NCBI GenBank assembly: GCA_947259705.1
Contig: CAMYNL010000024.1
Span: forward strand, 1 to 45,473
From: an uncultured Gammaproteobacteria bacterium
GTDB lineage: Bacteria > Pseudomonadota > Gammaproteobacteria > Arenicellales > JAANXG01
DNA length: 45,473 bases
Reading direction: 5' to 3'
A model generated the notes under the pieces. That model saw only the letters and a program-made list of their open reading frames with translations, had not been told where the DNA came from and did not search any database. Both the position numbers and the translations under genes were made by a program. Of this stretch, positions 45,298-45,473 are shown in pieces; position 1 is the first letter of the stretch; each line of letters starts with the position of its first letter.

Positions 45298-45473
45298 AAA
45301 ACATCATGTCTAGCCAGAGTGCCGCCTTGAACTTCCAAACCGCACGCATTTCAATTCACATCAACAATAACGCATGGAGGCGACGTACGATGATGCACCG
45401 CTGTGGACAAGCTCGCGCGCAATCGGGGTGTAACCCGATAAGTCTCCGCGTTCGTTTCAGTAATGCGCGCATC
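45298..45473. other. Non-coding end of window upstream of the IS110 transposase
   Basis: This is 176 bp to the window edge with no visible gene. It contains a short inverted repeat ATCGGGGT / ACCCCGAT-like around GTAACCCGAT (near 45422-45440). Whether it belongs to the IS110 element or to the host cannot be told. Confidence 0.4.

Overview
The window looks like chromosomal DNA of a GC-rich gammaproteobacterium. Evidence: the 23S-5S rRNA tail at the left end; gammaproteobacterial-style malate synthase G, CobB, PolX and class II ribonucleotide reductase; and short, tightly overlapped operons. A complete isopentenyl-diphosphate mevalonate route is unusual in this class and suggests horizontal acquisition. 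Two FNR-type sites and an oxygen-independent, B12-dependent ribonucleotide reductase suggest a facultative or micro-aerobic life. The species cannot be named from the sequence alone.

Layout. 1-677: end of an rRNA operon and its terminator. 1090-3306: glcB. 3409-11506: mevalonate region, mostly on the minus strand: an archaeal-type nucleotidyltransferase, HMG-CoA synthase, a broken-looking apt on the plus strand, then idi, a fused HMG-CoA reductase/mevalonate kinase, phosphomevalonate kinase and mevalonate diphosphate decarboxylase. Only the thiolase is absent. 11645-18168: DUF502 membrane protein, nitroreductase, a two-gene cyclic-di-GMP unit, gamma-glutamyltransferase and a class III sirtuin. 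18202-22744: five genes in one direction (small membrane protein, XpaC-like, TelA-like, SPFH-GYF_2, membrane zinc ribbon), probably one membrane-stress complex. 22774-26631: GNAT, an unrecognised protein, a YbaK-type deacylase and an rtcB-archease RNA-repair operon. 26740-33638: polX, then Lon-like protease, UspA-like protein and nrdJ.

Palindromes TTGACCGGNGTCAA lie between archease and polX and upstream of the Lon-like gene. The second is centred about 41.5 bp before the inferred transcription start, the geometry of an FNR class II promoter. This would place protein quality control, a stress protein and anaerobic dNTP synthesis under one oxygen-responsive switch.

From about 33.6 kb the window becomes accessory: a TolB/TPR regulator, an exported metallo-beta-lactamase-fold enzyme, a DUF389 membrane gene split by an IS1634-type element, and IS1380- and IS110-family elements. 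The IS110 element has structured non-coding DNA on both sides of its transposase gene, including a hairpin that can hide the transposase ribosome-binding site and a 224-bp segment bounded by 21-bp inverted repeats. These are the places to look for a bridge RNA. Three one-base homopolymer indels (two in apt, one in DUF389) may be sequencing errors rather than real mutations.
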